Shown: positions 22,401 to 27,260 of the stretch, in pieces | Position numbering within the stretch: position 1 is the first letter of the stretch | Layout: every line of letters starts with the position of its first letter | Program-made: the position numbers and the translations under genes | Notes under the pieces: model-generated | The model's input: the letters and a program-made list of their open reading frames with translations, nothing else | Told to the model about the DNA's origin: nothing | The model's database searches: none | Assembly (NCBI GenBank): GCA_943736015.1 | Contig: OX031073.1 | Coordinates: 31,601,210 to 31,665,209, forward strand | From: Tridacna crocea | Taxonomy: Eukaryota; Mollusca; Bivalvia; Cardiida; Cardiidae | Direction of reading: 5' to 3' | DNA: 64,000 nucleotides

Positions 22401-23448
22401 TAGATTTTTTTCTCTTCACACCAAATTAAAAAATATATGTATCACTGGAATTTACTTAAAAACAATACATTTCATCAATGATTAAGAATCATAAAATTTC
22501 AAGAAAAAAAAATTTGGTGGTACCCCCTTAAAAGGCTATGCAGCCTCTTAAGCTATTTTTAGATTTCCCGCCAAAAATCAAAAAAGCACTGTGAGAAGGT
22601 TAAGTGAGTAGCACGTGATTAATGACTATTAAATTCCATAACATAACAAGCATGTAATTATTTTCCATAATGTCTAGAACCTTGAATGCTATGTTTAAAG
22701 CTTTGTCTGTATATTTCTGGTATGTAAATGAGCGAGTTGCTGATGTAAAAATAGACCGTGTTTCCCTTCAGTGTCGACCTGGGCTGTAGTAAATCTCTTA
22801 TTTATCTAGTTGTCGGATGGTTTTCGACTACTGGGGTTTAATGAATAAAAATAATAAGGCTTTGGGAGTATAATGACGATTTTTTTGTATTTTTGTAAAA
22901 TTTTCGTCCCAATATCTGAAGGGCCACCTTTAAGTTAAACACCATGCAATCAATCAAGCCCTTGACAACAAAGTAGGGATGGGGTTAACTTGAATCTGCT
23001 TTTTTTGCCTTTGGATTAGTCTGTTTTACAAGACACTTTCTTCTCAGAGTCGTTAAAAGTCAGCATTGTGTGATAAACAATGAAAGATCTATCTGTATTT
23101 AGAAGCACATTTTAAGAATGTTATATTTGTGTTGTAGATCAGTTGAAGTAGAAAAAGTGCAAAAATAGAATAGAAAGCTAATTCATATGTGGTTTTTATT
23201 TCTACCAGGCATCCTACATGCTTCTAGATGACGACGAAAGAGCCGGAGCTCACGACGAGGATGCAAGATATGCAGGGACATCCGTGCCAAGTTTCCCTCG
23301 GCCATTTGCCAGAGAATATATTTTACGGACAGTTATGCCTAGACCGGCTCCCTATTCGAAAAATCTACCCCAGAGGATGTACTGTTCCATTGAAGAGGAT
23401 GAATTTCGAATTTGTGGAGCTTTTGGCAGCGATTCTGTCTTTCAGTGA
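4335..23448 (+). CDS. RAB3GAP1: Rab3 GTPase-activating protein catalytic subunit, 3' sixteen exons (partial gene)
   Basis: Sixteen exons join in phase into about 830 residues ending at a TGA (23446-23448). The product aligns, from remembered family sequence, with vertebrate RAB3GAP1 from its middle to the C-terminus: QLPFGACEDP, APQWSVR, GGLFAVAQIWQEFVMEMRYR, MLNCCIE, EEEFFEC, PAPMTEDMLEEHAEVLAK, RARMQSACLLSDMESFK, EDFVRWYSPRDFIEE, RLFDDTREAEK and RPAPYSKNLPQRMY. In the known family this subunit pairs with RAB3GAP2, accelerates GTP hydrolysis by Rab3 and is also linked to Rab18 activation at the ER. The reported catalytic arginine (human Arg728) corresponds to the R of DDTREAEK, codon 16084-16086, and is intact. 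The first visible exon begins inside a codon, so roughly the N-terminal quarter is off the left edge. The acidic linker in exon 9 is about 100 residues longer than in human. Exons are given separately: 4335-4404, 5952-6020, 6755-6828, 7413-7502, 8078-8232, 9155-9256, 11412-11584, 12517-12571, 13120-13859, 14062-14143, 15596-15701, 15977-16098, 16493-16589, 17215-17315, 21324-21542, 23209-23448. Confidence 0.96.
4430..4700 (+). repeat. Dispersed repeat (CCATGTGTCTGTCTGTGT type)
   Basis: Contains the GTCTGTCTGTG-rich segment followed by CAAACAATTTTCTTTCAATTG and TTGAAACTTTGCACATATA, a style of dispersed repeat I associate with bivalve genomes. A short related piece is at 6058-6105. No coding signal; the open frame here is incidental. 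Confidence 0.4.
4834..4868 (+). mobile_element. SINE head truncated by a MITE
   Basis: TTTAGCTCAGTGGTTAAGGT resembles a tRNA A box. The rest is absent because a TTAA MITE begins at 4869. Confidence 0.45.
4869..5090 (+). mobile_element. TTAA MITE
   Basis: Starts TTAACTCTTTACCAAATGAC; the core has a small insertion (ACTGGTGCTGTTTACCAGC); the right end decays at TTTGGCAAAGGCCAAA. Confidence 0.75.
5452..5656 (-). mobile_element. TTAA MITE with shortened hairpin
   Basis: Starts TTAACTCTTTACCACACAAT. The GTGGGAAAAGGAGA block is missing from one side of the core. Ends GTTGGGTAAAGAGTTA. Confidence 0.7.
5659..5881 (+). mobile_element. TTAA MITE adjoining the previous copy
   Basis: Begins within three bases of the end of the preceding element, in opposite orientation; core intact; ends GTGTGGTAATGGGTTTA. 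It stops 70 bases before exon b. Confidence 0.75.
5952..6020 (+). CDS. RAB3GAP1: RAB3GAP1 exon b
   Basis: The acceptor is tttttcag ending at 5951; the donor GTAATT starts at 6021. Joined to the previous exon it reads SALNLYCTWPSLSEDMIVEN and on to QVY, matching the vertebrate block ELHLATTWPHLTEGIIVDNDVY. Confidence 0.93.
6118..6187. repeat. GATCAGACTGCA hairpin element
   Basis: GTAGATCCAAGATCAGAC pairs imperfectly with CAGTCTGATCCTTATCTACC. Confidence 0.65.
6213..6438 (-). mobile_element. TTAA MITE
   Basis: Starts TTAAGCCTTTACTACATCAT; core imperfect (GCTGCTGACCAGC); runs into a following copy at TTCTGGTAACCC. Confidence 0.7.
6434..6727 (-). mobile_element. TTAA MITE with internal AT-rich expansion
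   Basis: The left end AACCCTTTACATCACAAGCC and core are present. The right arm is expanded by repeated GTAAATTGTTAAAAA blocks (about 6587-6675) and ends TTGTGTGGTAAGAGG. It lies 27 bases before exon c. Confidence 0.65.
6755..6828 (+). CDS. RAB3GAP1: RAB3GAP1 exon c
   Basis: The acceptor is tttttag ending at 6754; the donor GTAAAT starts at 6829. It encodes SDLDPLQAPQWSVRIQ and then DDPQCLLG, nearly identical to the family's SDLDPIQAPHWSVR and NPQCLLG. Confidence 0.94.
6892..6985 (-). mobile_element. TTAA MITE fragment
   Basis: A left-end-like ATCTCTTTACAAAACAATCC and half a core are followed by a decayed right arm. Confidence 0.5.
7003..7225 (+). mobile_element. TTAA MITE
   Basis: The left end is decayed (AACTTGTTACCAATTG); core complete; the right end is TGTGTGGTAATGGGCTAA. 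Confidence 0.75.
7413..7502 (+). CDS. RAB3GAP1: RAB3GAP1 exon d
   Basis: The acceptor is tattttcag ending at 7412; the donor GTGAAT starts at 7503. It encodes GEYLINFLALCHRKETLDQL and a short tail, equivalent to DFVTEFFKICRRKESTDEIL in vertebrates. Both edges are phase 1. Confidence 0.9.
7567..7610. repeat. GATCAGACTGCA hairpin element, half copy
   Basis: Only one arm (TGTGCAGTCTGATCTTTGAC and CTACACTGTC) is present. Confidence 0.5.
7606..7885 (+). mobile_element. tRNA-derived SINE (GGTAGCTCAGTCAG head)
   Basis: Shows an A box (TAGCTCAGTCAGTTTG) and a B box (GGTTCGATCCC) at normal tRNA-like spacing. The body carries TTTCTTTCTGGGGATTGATG and ends near TAACTGATAAATGTTGAAAG. Related copies are at 9356-9670 and 21826-22075. 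Confidence 0.75.
8078..8232 (+). CDS. RAB3GAP1: RAB3GAP1 exon e
   Basis: The acceptor AG is at 8076-8077; a second AG at 8078-8079 would break the phase. The donor GTACAT starts at 8233. It encodes ADISSALHKLTEPSMGYNIP, then a Pro/Lys/Gln-rich variable stretch, then GELLDQILQ. The family has ADITHALSKLTEP and NDVLNTILLFLFPD here. Confidence 0.93.
8284..8402 (+). mobile_element. TTAA MITE broken at its hairpin
   Basis: The left end TTAAGTCTTTACCGAACAAC and left arm run into the core and stop right after CCAGCATTT, where unrelated flank begins. Confidence 0.75.
8427..8525 (-). mobile_element. TTAA MITE broken at its hairpin
   Basis: Starts TTAACCCATTACCACACAAC and stops at exactly the same hairpin point (CCAGCATTT), followed by the same 25-base flank as the previous half element. 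Confidence 0.75.
8621..8846 (-). mobile_element. TTAA MITE, complete
   Basis: TTAACCCATTACCACACAAT to AACAACGAGTTAA; core GCTGGTACCCAGC with one mismatch. Confidence 0.85.
9155..9256 (+). CDS. RAB3GAP1: RAB3GAP1 exon f
   Basis: The acceptor is tcatttcag ending at 9154; the donor GTGAGG starts at 9257. Exactly 34 codons, YLFPDAAKPLNSEDDLELQP onward, continuing the conserved LFPDA motif and then an acidic, poorly conserved segment. Phase 0 at both ends. Confidence 0.92.
9311..9775 (+). mobile_element. Composite: repeat interrupted by a SINE (SINE at 9356-9670)
   Basis: The outer repeat (CTCACACCAAAGGCTCTGGG, then TACCCACATCAAGGCACAAA and TTTACCTCAGATTTGGGCTA) has an uninterrupted relative at 9830-9960. 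The inner piece has the SINE head GGTAGCTGAGTCATTAGCAT, a B-box-like GGATGGATCC and the same body as 7606-7885. GGTTCAA before and GGTTTCAA after it look like a target-site duplication. Confidence 0.65.
9830..9960 (+). repeat. Uninterrupted copy of the outer repeat
   Basis: CTCACACCAAAGGTTTTTGG, a GGTTCAAATC B-box-like motif and TTTACCTCAGATTTGGGCTA are contiguous here. Possibly a short tRNA-derived SINE. It ends where the next MITE starts. Confidence 0.55.
9960..10187 (-). mobile_element. TTAA MITE, complete
   Basis: TTAACCCTTTGCCAAACAAT to TTTGGTAAAGAGTTAA with an intact core hairpin. Confidence 0.85.
10355..10930. repeat. Minisatellite in RAB3GAP1 intron f-g
   Basis: Repeats of TTTAGGATTTTTAGTCATGG plus TGAAATTTGATAGGATTC, in full units of about 41 bases alternating with shorter units of about 28 bases that lack the TTTAGTC part. 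Roughly 14-16 units. Confidence 0.85.
10933..11385 (-). mobile_element. TTAA MITE split by a second MITE
   Basis: The outer copy starts TTCAACCCTTCACCACACAA and reaches its right arm at TTCCCTTCC, is interrupted by 11068-11292, and resumes AACAAATTTCAGTTTTTAGT to end GTTAGGTAAAAAGTTAA. Confidence 0.85.
11064..11292 (+). mobile_element. TTAA MITE nested in another MITE, complete
   Basis: TTAACCCTTTCCCAAACAAC to TTTGGGAAAGGGTTAA, intact core. It sits exactly at a TTAA of the outer copy with TTAA on both sides, which demonstrates the 4-base target duplication. Confidence 0.92.
11412..11584 (+). CDS. RAB3GAP1: RAB3GAP1 exon g
   Basis: The acceptor is ttttttacag ending at 11411; the donor GTGAGG starts at 11585. 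It encodes ELAKQLKSAPVEGLLHRLSI, CMCVLNQNHGGL and WQEFVMEMRYRWENNFIIDG, closely matching FKSAPSDSLTYKLALCLCM and WQEFVLEMRFRWENNFLIPG of vertebrates. It begins 26 bases after a MITE ends (11385), so that MITE abuts the acceptor tract. Confidence 0.96.
11753..11981 (-). mobile_element. TTAA MITE, complete
   Basis: TTAACCCATTACCACTCAAT to GTTTGGTAATGAGTTAA; intact core. Confidence 0.87.
12042..12272 (+). mobile_element. TTAA MITE
   Basis: TTAACTCTTTACCATACAAG to GTGTGGTAAAGGGATAAA; core decayed (TGCTGTTACTAGCATTTTAT). Confidence 0.75.
12517..12571 (+). CDS. RAB3GAP1: RAB3GAP1 exon h (micro-exon, 55 bp)
   Basis: The acceptor is ctttgcag ending at 12516; the donor GTATGA starts at 12572. It encodes VDLGPPNLGSCILQQKLQ, matching SGPPDLRCCLLHQKLQ in the family. 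Confidence 0.94.
12850..12935. repeat. Short hairpin repeat
   Basis: CACAGGTCAGCCTGCGCAGA with CTGACCTGTGTC forms a short stem; related GGTCAGCCTGC pieces occur at 24545-24560 and near 30085. Confidence 0.5.
13120..13859 (+). CDS. RAB3GAP1: RAB3GAP1 exon i (large, acidic linker)
   Basis: The acceptor is ttcccctcag ending at 13119; the donor GTAAGA starts at 13860. It opens with MLNCCIEHKKKREQ and closes with LYIPVTQEPAPMTEDMLEEH and AEVLA, both highly conserved. Between them lies a low-complexity Ser/Asp/Glu/Gln-rich linker containing SSDEEEFFECDND, the counterpart of SDSEEEFFECLSD. The stretch is about 246 codons against about 143 in human, so the linker is greatly expanded and is probably disordered. 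The exon's last ~50 bases plus adjoining intron are copied at 25173-25277. Confidence 0.96.
14062..14143 (+). CDS. RAB3GAP1: RAB3GAP1 exon j
   Basis: The acceptor is caatttag ending at 14061; the donor GTACCC starts at 14144. It encodes LGTSAEGAELRARMQSACLL and SDMESFK, almost identical to vertebrates; one of the most conserved blocks of the gene. Confidence 0.96.
14322..14497 (+). mobile_element. TTAA MITE lacking the hairpin
   Basis: The left end TTAACCCTTTCCTGAATGAC and both arms are present, but the central palindrome is gone (ACCTTATCCCACAATGTTGT). Confidence 0.65.
14505..14726 (-). mobile_element. TTAA MITE
   Basis: TTACTGTTTACCAATCAGTC to GTTTGGTAAAGAGTTAA; core slightly decayed (ATTGTAAACAGC). 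Confidence 0.75.
14797..15017 (-). mobile_element. TTAA MITE, complete
   Basis: TTAACCCATTACCACACAAT to ATGTGGTAAAGACTTAA; intact core; small deletion in the right arm. Confidence 0.85.
15045..15258 (+). mobile_element. Degenerate SINE, same family as 1758-2030
   Basis: The body GGAAGCCAGGAAATACATGG and ACCTAAGCTGTTAA match the other copies; the tRNA-like head is badly decayed. Its 3' end is cut by the MITE starting at 15260. Confidence 0.55.
15260..15489 (+). mobile_element. TTAA MITE, complete
   Basis: TTAACCCTTTCCCAAACCAC to GTTTGGGAAAGGCTTAA. Core GCTGGTTATCAGC has one mismatch. Confidence 0.85.
15596..15701 (+). CDS. RAB3GAP1: RAB3GAP1 exon k
   Basis: The acceptor is atatttcag ending at 15595; the donor GTACAC starts at 15702. 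It encodes AANPGCVLEDFVRWYSPRDF and IEETVEDENGQVISQ, matching AANPGCSLEDFVRWYSPRDY and IEEEVIDEKGNVVLK. Confidence 0.97.
15977..16098 (+). CDS. RAB3GAP1: RAB3GAP1 exon l, carries the catalytic arginine
   Basis: The acceptor is tgtttcag ending at 15976; the donor GTATAT starts at 16099. It encodes MQIPGNMWVEVWQTARPVPA and RRQKRLFDDTREAEK. The arginine of DDTRE (codon AGG at 16084-16086) is at the position reported as the catalytic arginine finger in human RAB3GAP1, so GAP activity is expected to be preserved. Confidence 0.97.
16230..16440 (+). repeat. Probable dispersed repeat
   Basis: GTCTGTCTGTCCTTCCATAA and AATTCAAACTTACCACAATG resemble other dispersed bivalve repeat text. No coding signal. 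Confidence 0.35.
16493..16589 (+). CDS. RAB3GAP1: RAB3GAP1 exon m
   Basis: The acceptor is ctgtttcag ending at 16492; the donor GTAAGT starts at 16590. It encodes ILHFLQSLKPAQVVVHLLPM and LMHAALLKALEK, corresponding to VLHYLAIQKPADLARHLLPC and VIHAAVLKVKEE. Confidence 0.95.
17215..17315 (+). CDS. RAB3GAP1: RAB3GAP1 exon n
   Basis: The acceptor is ttctcacag ending at 17214; the donor GTACGA starts at 17316. It encodes DDAKIPVLKQVIEQASLKAS, QVTRSPNQDVKKYE; the family has SSVKKIIKQIISHSSKVLHFPNPEDKKLEE here. It is followed by the largest intron visible (about 4 kb). Confidence 0.92.
17330..17960 (+). repeat. Degenerate tandem repeat in the 4-kb intron
   Basis: The phrases CACTCTGGACGCCACATTTT, CATTCTAATGTCCAATTTCC and CACTCTGGAGACCATGTTTT recur, each followed by a CATAA(A)A(G/T)T..GG..TGTTTGTC-like stretch. 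Unit length is uneven. Open frames here are incidental. Confidence 0.55.
18016..18231 (+). mobile_element. TTAA MITE with damaged hairpin
   Basis: CTCTCTACCAAACAACAAAA to GATTGGTAAAGGGTTAA. The right half of the core is missing. Confidence 0.7.
18285..19935. repeat. About 90-bp minisatellite in RAB3GAP1 intron n-o
   Basis: Some 17-19 units carry GTTGTGGATTATGGTTTGAT, ATTCTATGGTTATGACCAAT and GAAAATACAGATTTTTATAT, then CTTGAAATAAAGGCAAA. Units vary in length and divergence. A detached unit lies at 20905-21000. Confidence 0.87.
20101..20672 (+). mobile_element. Palindrome-ended dispersed element, short copy (about one internal unit)
   Basis: It starts AGCTCACTGAGCACAACATG with CTCAAGGGGAGCTTT and ends GGGCCATCTTGGTCCTCTTG. 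The interior holds the GGCTGGAATGTTCCTT, GTTGCCATGGCAAC and GGTGAATGGGGGCTACTTGC blocks once. Confidence 0.8.
20757..21310. repeat. Second copy of an intronic duplication
   Basis: 20895-21180 repeats 19880-20098 (minisatellite unit, CCTAGGTAAA, ACATTTCTC, TGGATTTT), and 21181-21310 repeats 20757-20870 (ATCAGTAATATTTTCACT, TTTCAATCTTTCACCA). The palindrome-ended element separates the two parts in the first copy only. Confidence 0.7.
21324..21542 (+). CDS. RAB3GAP1: RAB3GAP1 exon o
   Basis: The acceptor is tatttcag ending at 21323; the donor GTAGGT starts at 21543. Seventy-three codons: ELTRIIMQAEIIISRNISLK, then SELDIFVASILQNSEVTVRG and GPAGTVINKLFHSAQR. The last block matches GHAGRIIHKLFVNAQR. 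Confidence 0.95.
21592..21794 (+). mobile_element. TTAA MITE, second family
   Basis: TTAACCCTATATTCCATAGA to TGCCTTATGGGGTAAAG, core AAATTGCTCGTCACGAGC flanked by AAAAGGTG and CACCTTTT. It begins 50 bases after exon o. Confidence 0.8.
21826..22075 (+). mobile_element. tRNA-derived SINE, degenerate
   Basis: GCTAGCCAGTGGGTAGTG head, B-box-like GTTTGATCCC and the body of the 7606 family (AGGATTCATTCCTCTTTTAC, AAGAAAATTGTGCAGAG). Confidence 0.65.
22080..22309 (-). mobile_element. TTAA MITE, complete
   Basis: TTAACTCTTTACCACACAAT to GTTTGGTAAAGAGTTAA; core with one mismatch (GGTAACAAGC). Confidence 0.85.
22333..22405 (-). mobile_element. 3' tail of a SINE, reverse orientation
   Basis: TTTACATCGATTGAGAAACA and ACTTATACTAATCTCTCTCG are the reverse complement of the tail of the SINE at 33307-33515. 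Confidence 0.65.
22985..23075 (+). mobile_element. TTAA MITE fragment
   Basis: The right-arm words CTTTCTTCTCAGAGTCGTTA and AGCATTGTGTGATAAAC remain without a core. Confidence 0.5.
23209..23448 (+). CDS. RAB3GAP1: RAB3GAP1 terminal coding exon p
   Basis: The acceptor is ttctaccag ending at 23208. Seventy-nine codons and TGA: ASYMLLDDDERAG, then PFAREYILRTVMPRPAPYSK, NLPQRMYCSIEEDEFRICGA and FGSDSVFQ. This matches the vertebrate C-terminus (GREFILRTTVPRPAPYSK, LPQRMY, EDFRLAGAFSSD). Confidence 0.97.
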   Translation, partial: ASYMLLDDDERAGAHDEDARYAGTSVPSFPRPFAREYILRTVMPRPAPYSKNLPQRMYCSIEEDEFRICGAFGSDSVFQ

Positions 23449-23655
23449 ATAACATATCAACTTATTAGTGATGTTGCAATTACCAGGGCAGGTATTCAAA
23501 AACTAATATGAATTGTGTTTTATGTCTTACTTATTTAGAAGGTAATGCAATTTCTGACATTCTTTGTCTTCTTCTCAAGGATTTCTTGAATTTCAAAGTA
23601 ACAAAATCTTTGAGAAGAAGGCCAAGACAGGTATAAACTTTTATCCTGCATAATG

Positions 23656-23661
23656 AATAAA
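23656..23661 (+). promoter_or_regulatory. Candidate RAB3GAP1 poly(A) signal
   Basis: The first AATAAA hexamer after the stop codon lies 208 bases downstream, giving a plausible short 3' UTR. A second AATAAA at 24977-24982 is a longer alternative. No transcript evidence is available from sequence alone. Confidence 0.5.
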
Positions 23662-23752
23662 TAGAAATTTTTGAGCGGATAGAGAAAACCTGAATTTTGC
23701 CAATACAAAGATATTTTCGGGGAGGTAGGGAGGGGGTGAATATATCCCTATT

Positions 23753-23819
23753 GGACAGTTTAGATCAAAGATCAGACTGCACATTCTGTGCAGTCTGATC
23801 TTGATCTATACTGTCCACG
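23753..23819. repeat. GATCAGACTGCA hairpin element, near-perfect
   Basis: GATCAAAGATCAGACTGCAC pairs with GTGCAGTCTGATCTTGATCT around an ATTCT-like loop; GGACAGT and ACTGTCC extend the stem. Confidence 0.8.
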
Positions 23820-24290
23820 AAGGATCAGCGAGTTGCGCTTATTAGCCTAAGGGTCAAGAAACTTGTTGGGTACAGGGCAAGAGGGGCTTGCGAATCACAA
23901 AGCCTAAAAGGTATAATGATGATTGTTCTACCATAGGTAGTGTATTAACCACGCCGGTCGTTCAAATTTTGTATGTCTTATGTTTTTGTGTCTGTTGTTT
24001 TTGATGTCTCCATTTCACAATATCAGCAACTCTATAGAAGTGTTTAAAAGAAATATTTGTTAATGATAATAAGTTTCAAATTTGCAGGTTTCTTTGTTTC
24101 AGGGGATGTAAATCTCAGTATCAGTGTATACTCAAGGTCAAACTGTATGTAGAATACCATCTTGCCTTGACCTATGCCAGCTGAAAGCCACTCAAATTAT
24201 CTGTTACACTGAAAAAAAAAAGAGGTTAAACAATCTACTAATTTTACCTGCTTTTTGCTTATACCTGAGCTCTGCTCATTGCAAAGGGGC

Positions 24291-24519
24291 TTAACCCTTT
24301 ACTCCATAGATACTCATTTCTACGCATTACTTGTAAGAGCCTTTGGAAAACATTGTGGCAAAAGGTGAAATTGCTCGTCACGAGCAATTTCACGTTTTGC
24401 CACAATGTTTTCTACACTATCAAAAGGTGTCCTATACACATAAGAAACGGCTTCATCCTTGCTGTTATTTAGGGTCAGTTAGAGATATCATAGAAATGCC
24501 TTATGGGGTAAAGGGTTAA
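24291..24519 (+). mobile_element. TTAA MITE, second family, complete
   Basis: TTAACCCTTTACTCCATAGA to ATGGGGTAAAGGGTTAA, core GAAATTGCTCG..CGAGCAATTTC. Same terminal logic as the main family but different arms. Confidence 0.87.
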
Positions 24520-24654
24520 TGCATCTGCAAAAAGTATCAACCCAGGTCAGCCTGCATTGGTCAATTTTCTGTAGGGCAAAGGACCAATCTACCTGAAGAT
24601 TTATTCAATTGTTCAAAAAGTTGTTCTAATGCATATAATGGCCTGTAACATGGG

Positions 24655-24866
24655 AAAAGGGGCATTCGGACATTAGCGTAAAGCGTCCTCTTGGATCAAC
24701 TTGCGCAGTCTGAGCAGGCTGATCCGAAATGATATTTTCCGTTTTTACATAATTTTCTGTTTTGCGCAAGTCTTCTGAAGTAAAGTGCTGTCTCGGATTA
24801 GCCAGCGAGTACTGCACAGGCTACTCCGAGACGACACTTTCCGCAAATGTCCGAATGCACCTTTTT
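24655..24866. mobile_element. TIR element with GCATTCGGACAT ends
   Basis: The terminal inverted repeats AAAAGGGGCATTCGGACATT and AATGTCCGAATGCACCTTTT differ by one base over 20. An internal stem runs from TCTCGGA to TCCGAGA. Short and non-coding, so a MITE-type element. Confidence 0.75.
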
Positions 24867-25106
24867 GCGTGTTGAACGCCATGTTATGTGATGACTTGGG
24901 CGGGTATAATGAATCATGGAGGTATATCAAACCCCATTTTGCCAGAGGATGGCTCTTTTATATTTTTGTGAAGTGCAATAAAATATGTATATATAATGTA
25001 TGTATAATTGTTCCAGATTATATGTTTTGCTCTCAGAGGGCCAATCATAAAGTACTATGAAGAAATGGCCCTTTAGAAAATCAATTATTGTATTACTTAT
25101 ACTTGC

Positions 25107-25277
25107 TTAACTCGTTACTACACAATCCTGATTTTTAACGACCCTGAGAAAGAAGCCTTTTGAAAACAATCATGCTCCCATGACTGAGGATATGCTGGAG
25201 GAACATGCAGAAGTTCTTGAGAAGTAAGAAATACATTTGTTGGAAAAATTTTAATTTTCTTTCACTCTCTAGTATTT
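25107..25277 (+). pseudogene. RAB3GAP1: Duplicated fragment of RAB3GAP1 exon i plus intron start, joined to a MITE arm
   Basis: Bases 25173-25277 match 13809-13912 closely: the codons for APMTEDMLEEHAEVL, the GTAAGA splice donor and about 50 bases of the following intron, with roughly eight differences. There is no acceptor; instead 25107-25168 is the outer 60 bases of a minus-orientation TTAA MITE. The fragment lies 1.7 kb past the RAB3GAP1 stop codon and has no usable start, so it cannot make the protein. Two of the coding changes are synonymous and the last full codon changes Ala to Glu. Confidence 0.85.
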
Positions 25278-25319
25278 TACCCGCCGCTCTGGTTTCCCAG
25301 TGACACTGGTACCCAGCGT

Positions 25320-25385
25320 CACTCCAGTACAGATCCAAGATCAGACTGAACAGTCTTTGCAGTTTGCCAGTGAGCTTGATCTTTG
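25320..25385. repeat. GATCAGACTGCA hairpin element, degenerate
   Basis: ATCCAAGATCAGACTGAACA and CAGTTTGCC..GCTTGATCTTT are recognisable but poorly paired. Confidence 0.45.
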
Positions 25386-25514
25386 TCGTCTTCCAAAGCC
25401 CACGCTTTCGCTTTTGCAGCTGAAAGGGATAAAAAAAAAAAATAGATATTATGAATCTTGTTCAACATCCTCGGGAGAAAGTTAATTCACTGCTATCTCT
25501 CAATATCCTTTTTT

Positions 25515-26932
25515 AGCTTACCTGAGCACAACGTGCTCAAGGGGAGCTTTTAGGATCACCCAGTGTGCGTCGTGCGTCGTGCGTCGTCAACAATTCTTTA
25601 AACATCAACTCCTCCTAAACCGCTGGGCGGATTTGGACCAAACTTGGCTGGAATGTTCCTTGGGAGGTCCTCTTTAAAAACTGTTCACAGAATTTGATTC
25701 CGTCAAAAACTCTGGTTGCCATGGCAACGAAATAGAATTTTTTAGGAAATTCTTTAAAAATCTTCTTCTCTGGAACCGCTGGCTAGATTTTAAAATAATT
25801 TCACAGAGATGTTCCTTAGGTGACCCTTTTCAAAAATTGTTCACGAAATTTTGATCCGTCAAGAAACATGGCTCTGGTGAATGGGGGCTTCTTGCACTAT
25901 ACAGAAATGATGAAATTCTTAAAAAATCTTCCTCTCTGAAACCGCTGGCCAGATTTTAAAATAATTTCACACAGATGTTCCTTCGGTGACCCTTTTCAAA
26001 AATTGTTCGCGAAATTTTGATCCGTCAAGAAACATGGCTCTGGTGAATGGGGGCTTCTTGCACTATACAGAAATGATGAAATTCTTAAAAATTCTTCTTC
26101 TCTGAAACCGCTGGCCAGATTTTAAAATAATTTCACAGAAATGTTCCTTGGGTGACCCTTTTCAAAATTTGTTCGCGAAATTTTGATTCGTCAAGAAACA
26201 TGGCTCTGGTGAATGGGGGCTACTTGCGCTACAGGGAAATGAAGAAATTCTTAAAAATTCTTCTTCTCTCGAACGGCTAGTCAGATTTTAAAATAATTTC
26301 ACAGAGATATTCCTTGGGTGACCCTTTTCAAAAATTGTTCGCGAAATTTTGATTCATCAAGAAACATGGCTCTGGTGAATGGGGGCTACTTGCACTATAG
26401 GACAATGAAGAAATTCTTTAAAATTCTTCTTCTCTGAAATGGCTGGTCAGATTTTGGAAAATTTTCACAGAGATATTCCTTGGGTGACCCTTTTCGAAAA
26501 TTGTTCATGAAAGTTTGATTCGTAAAGAAACATTGGTCTGGTGAATGGGGGCTACTTGCACTATATGGAAATAAAGAAATTCTTGAAAATTCTTCTTCTC
26601 TGAAACGGCTGGTCAGATTTGAAAATTGTTTCACTGAAATATTCCTTGAATGGCCTTTTTCAAAATGTGTTCGTGAAATTTTGATAGGTCAAGAAACATG
26701 GCTCTAGTGAATGGGGGCTACTTGCACTGTACGGAAATCAAGAAACTCCTAAAAATTCTTCTTTGTTGAAACTGCTGGTCAGATTTTGAGAGGACTTTTA
26801 CAGGTGACCTTAAAAAAATTGCTTGGCAAAATAATGATTTTGTTTCTAGTGTTTCAATACCTTCAAAAAAAAAAAGGCTATGGTCCTCTAAAAAATTCAG
26901 GTGAGCGATCCAGGGCCATCTTGGCCCTCTTG
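25515..26932 (+). mobile_element. Palindrome-ended dispersed element, long copy (about six internal units)
   Basis: Same ends as 20101-20672 (GAGCACAACGTGCTCAAGGG; GGGCCATCTTGGCCCTCTTG). The interior is a tandem array of about 160-165-bp units marked by GGGTGACCCTTTTCAAAA, GATCCGTCAAGAAACATGGC and GGTGAATGGGGGCT. Non-coding. Confidence 0.85.
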
Positions 26933-27260
26933 TTATATGTTTGGCAGTACATGTAAATTTTAATCAAGTTTGACATTCGAGTTGGAAAAAATTGTCGTTA
27001 TCTGGAAGAAAGAGTTATCTGCCGTTTAGAAAAAATATAAGTACCGAATGATCGGAATTATTTTTATCTCCTCTGTCCAAAGGCGGGCGTGTGCCTTTCG
27101 TGGGTCCGTGAGTGCATTTACTTTCTCTCCCGCCGAAGGTTAGGGGATATATTTTTTGCATTGTCCGTCCGTCCGGATAGATATCTTCTCAAACCGTGGA
27201 TGAAAGTTGGTGTAACTTCATACCTGTTTTCCTTTTGGTAGTCCGCCGATACCCCTTTTT

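Noticed and set aside
25173..25222. Alternative or mutually exclusive RAB3GAP1 exon
   Set aside because: It lies after the stop codon and probable poly(A) signal and lacks a splice acceptor.
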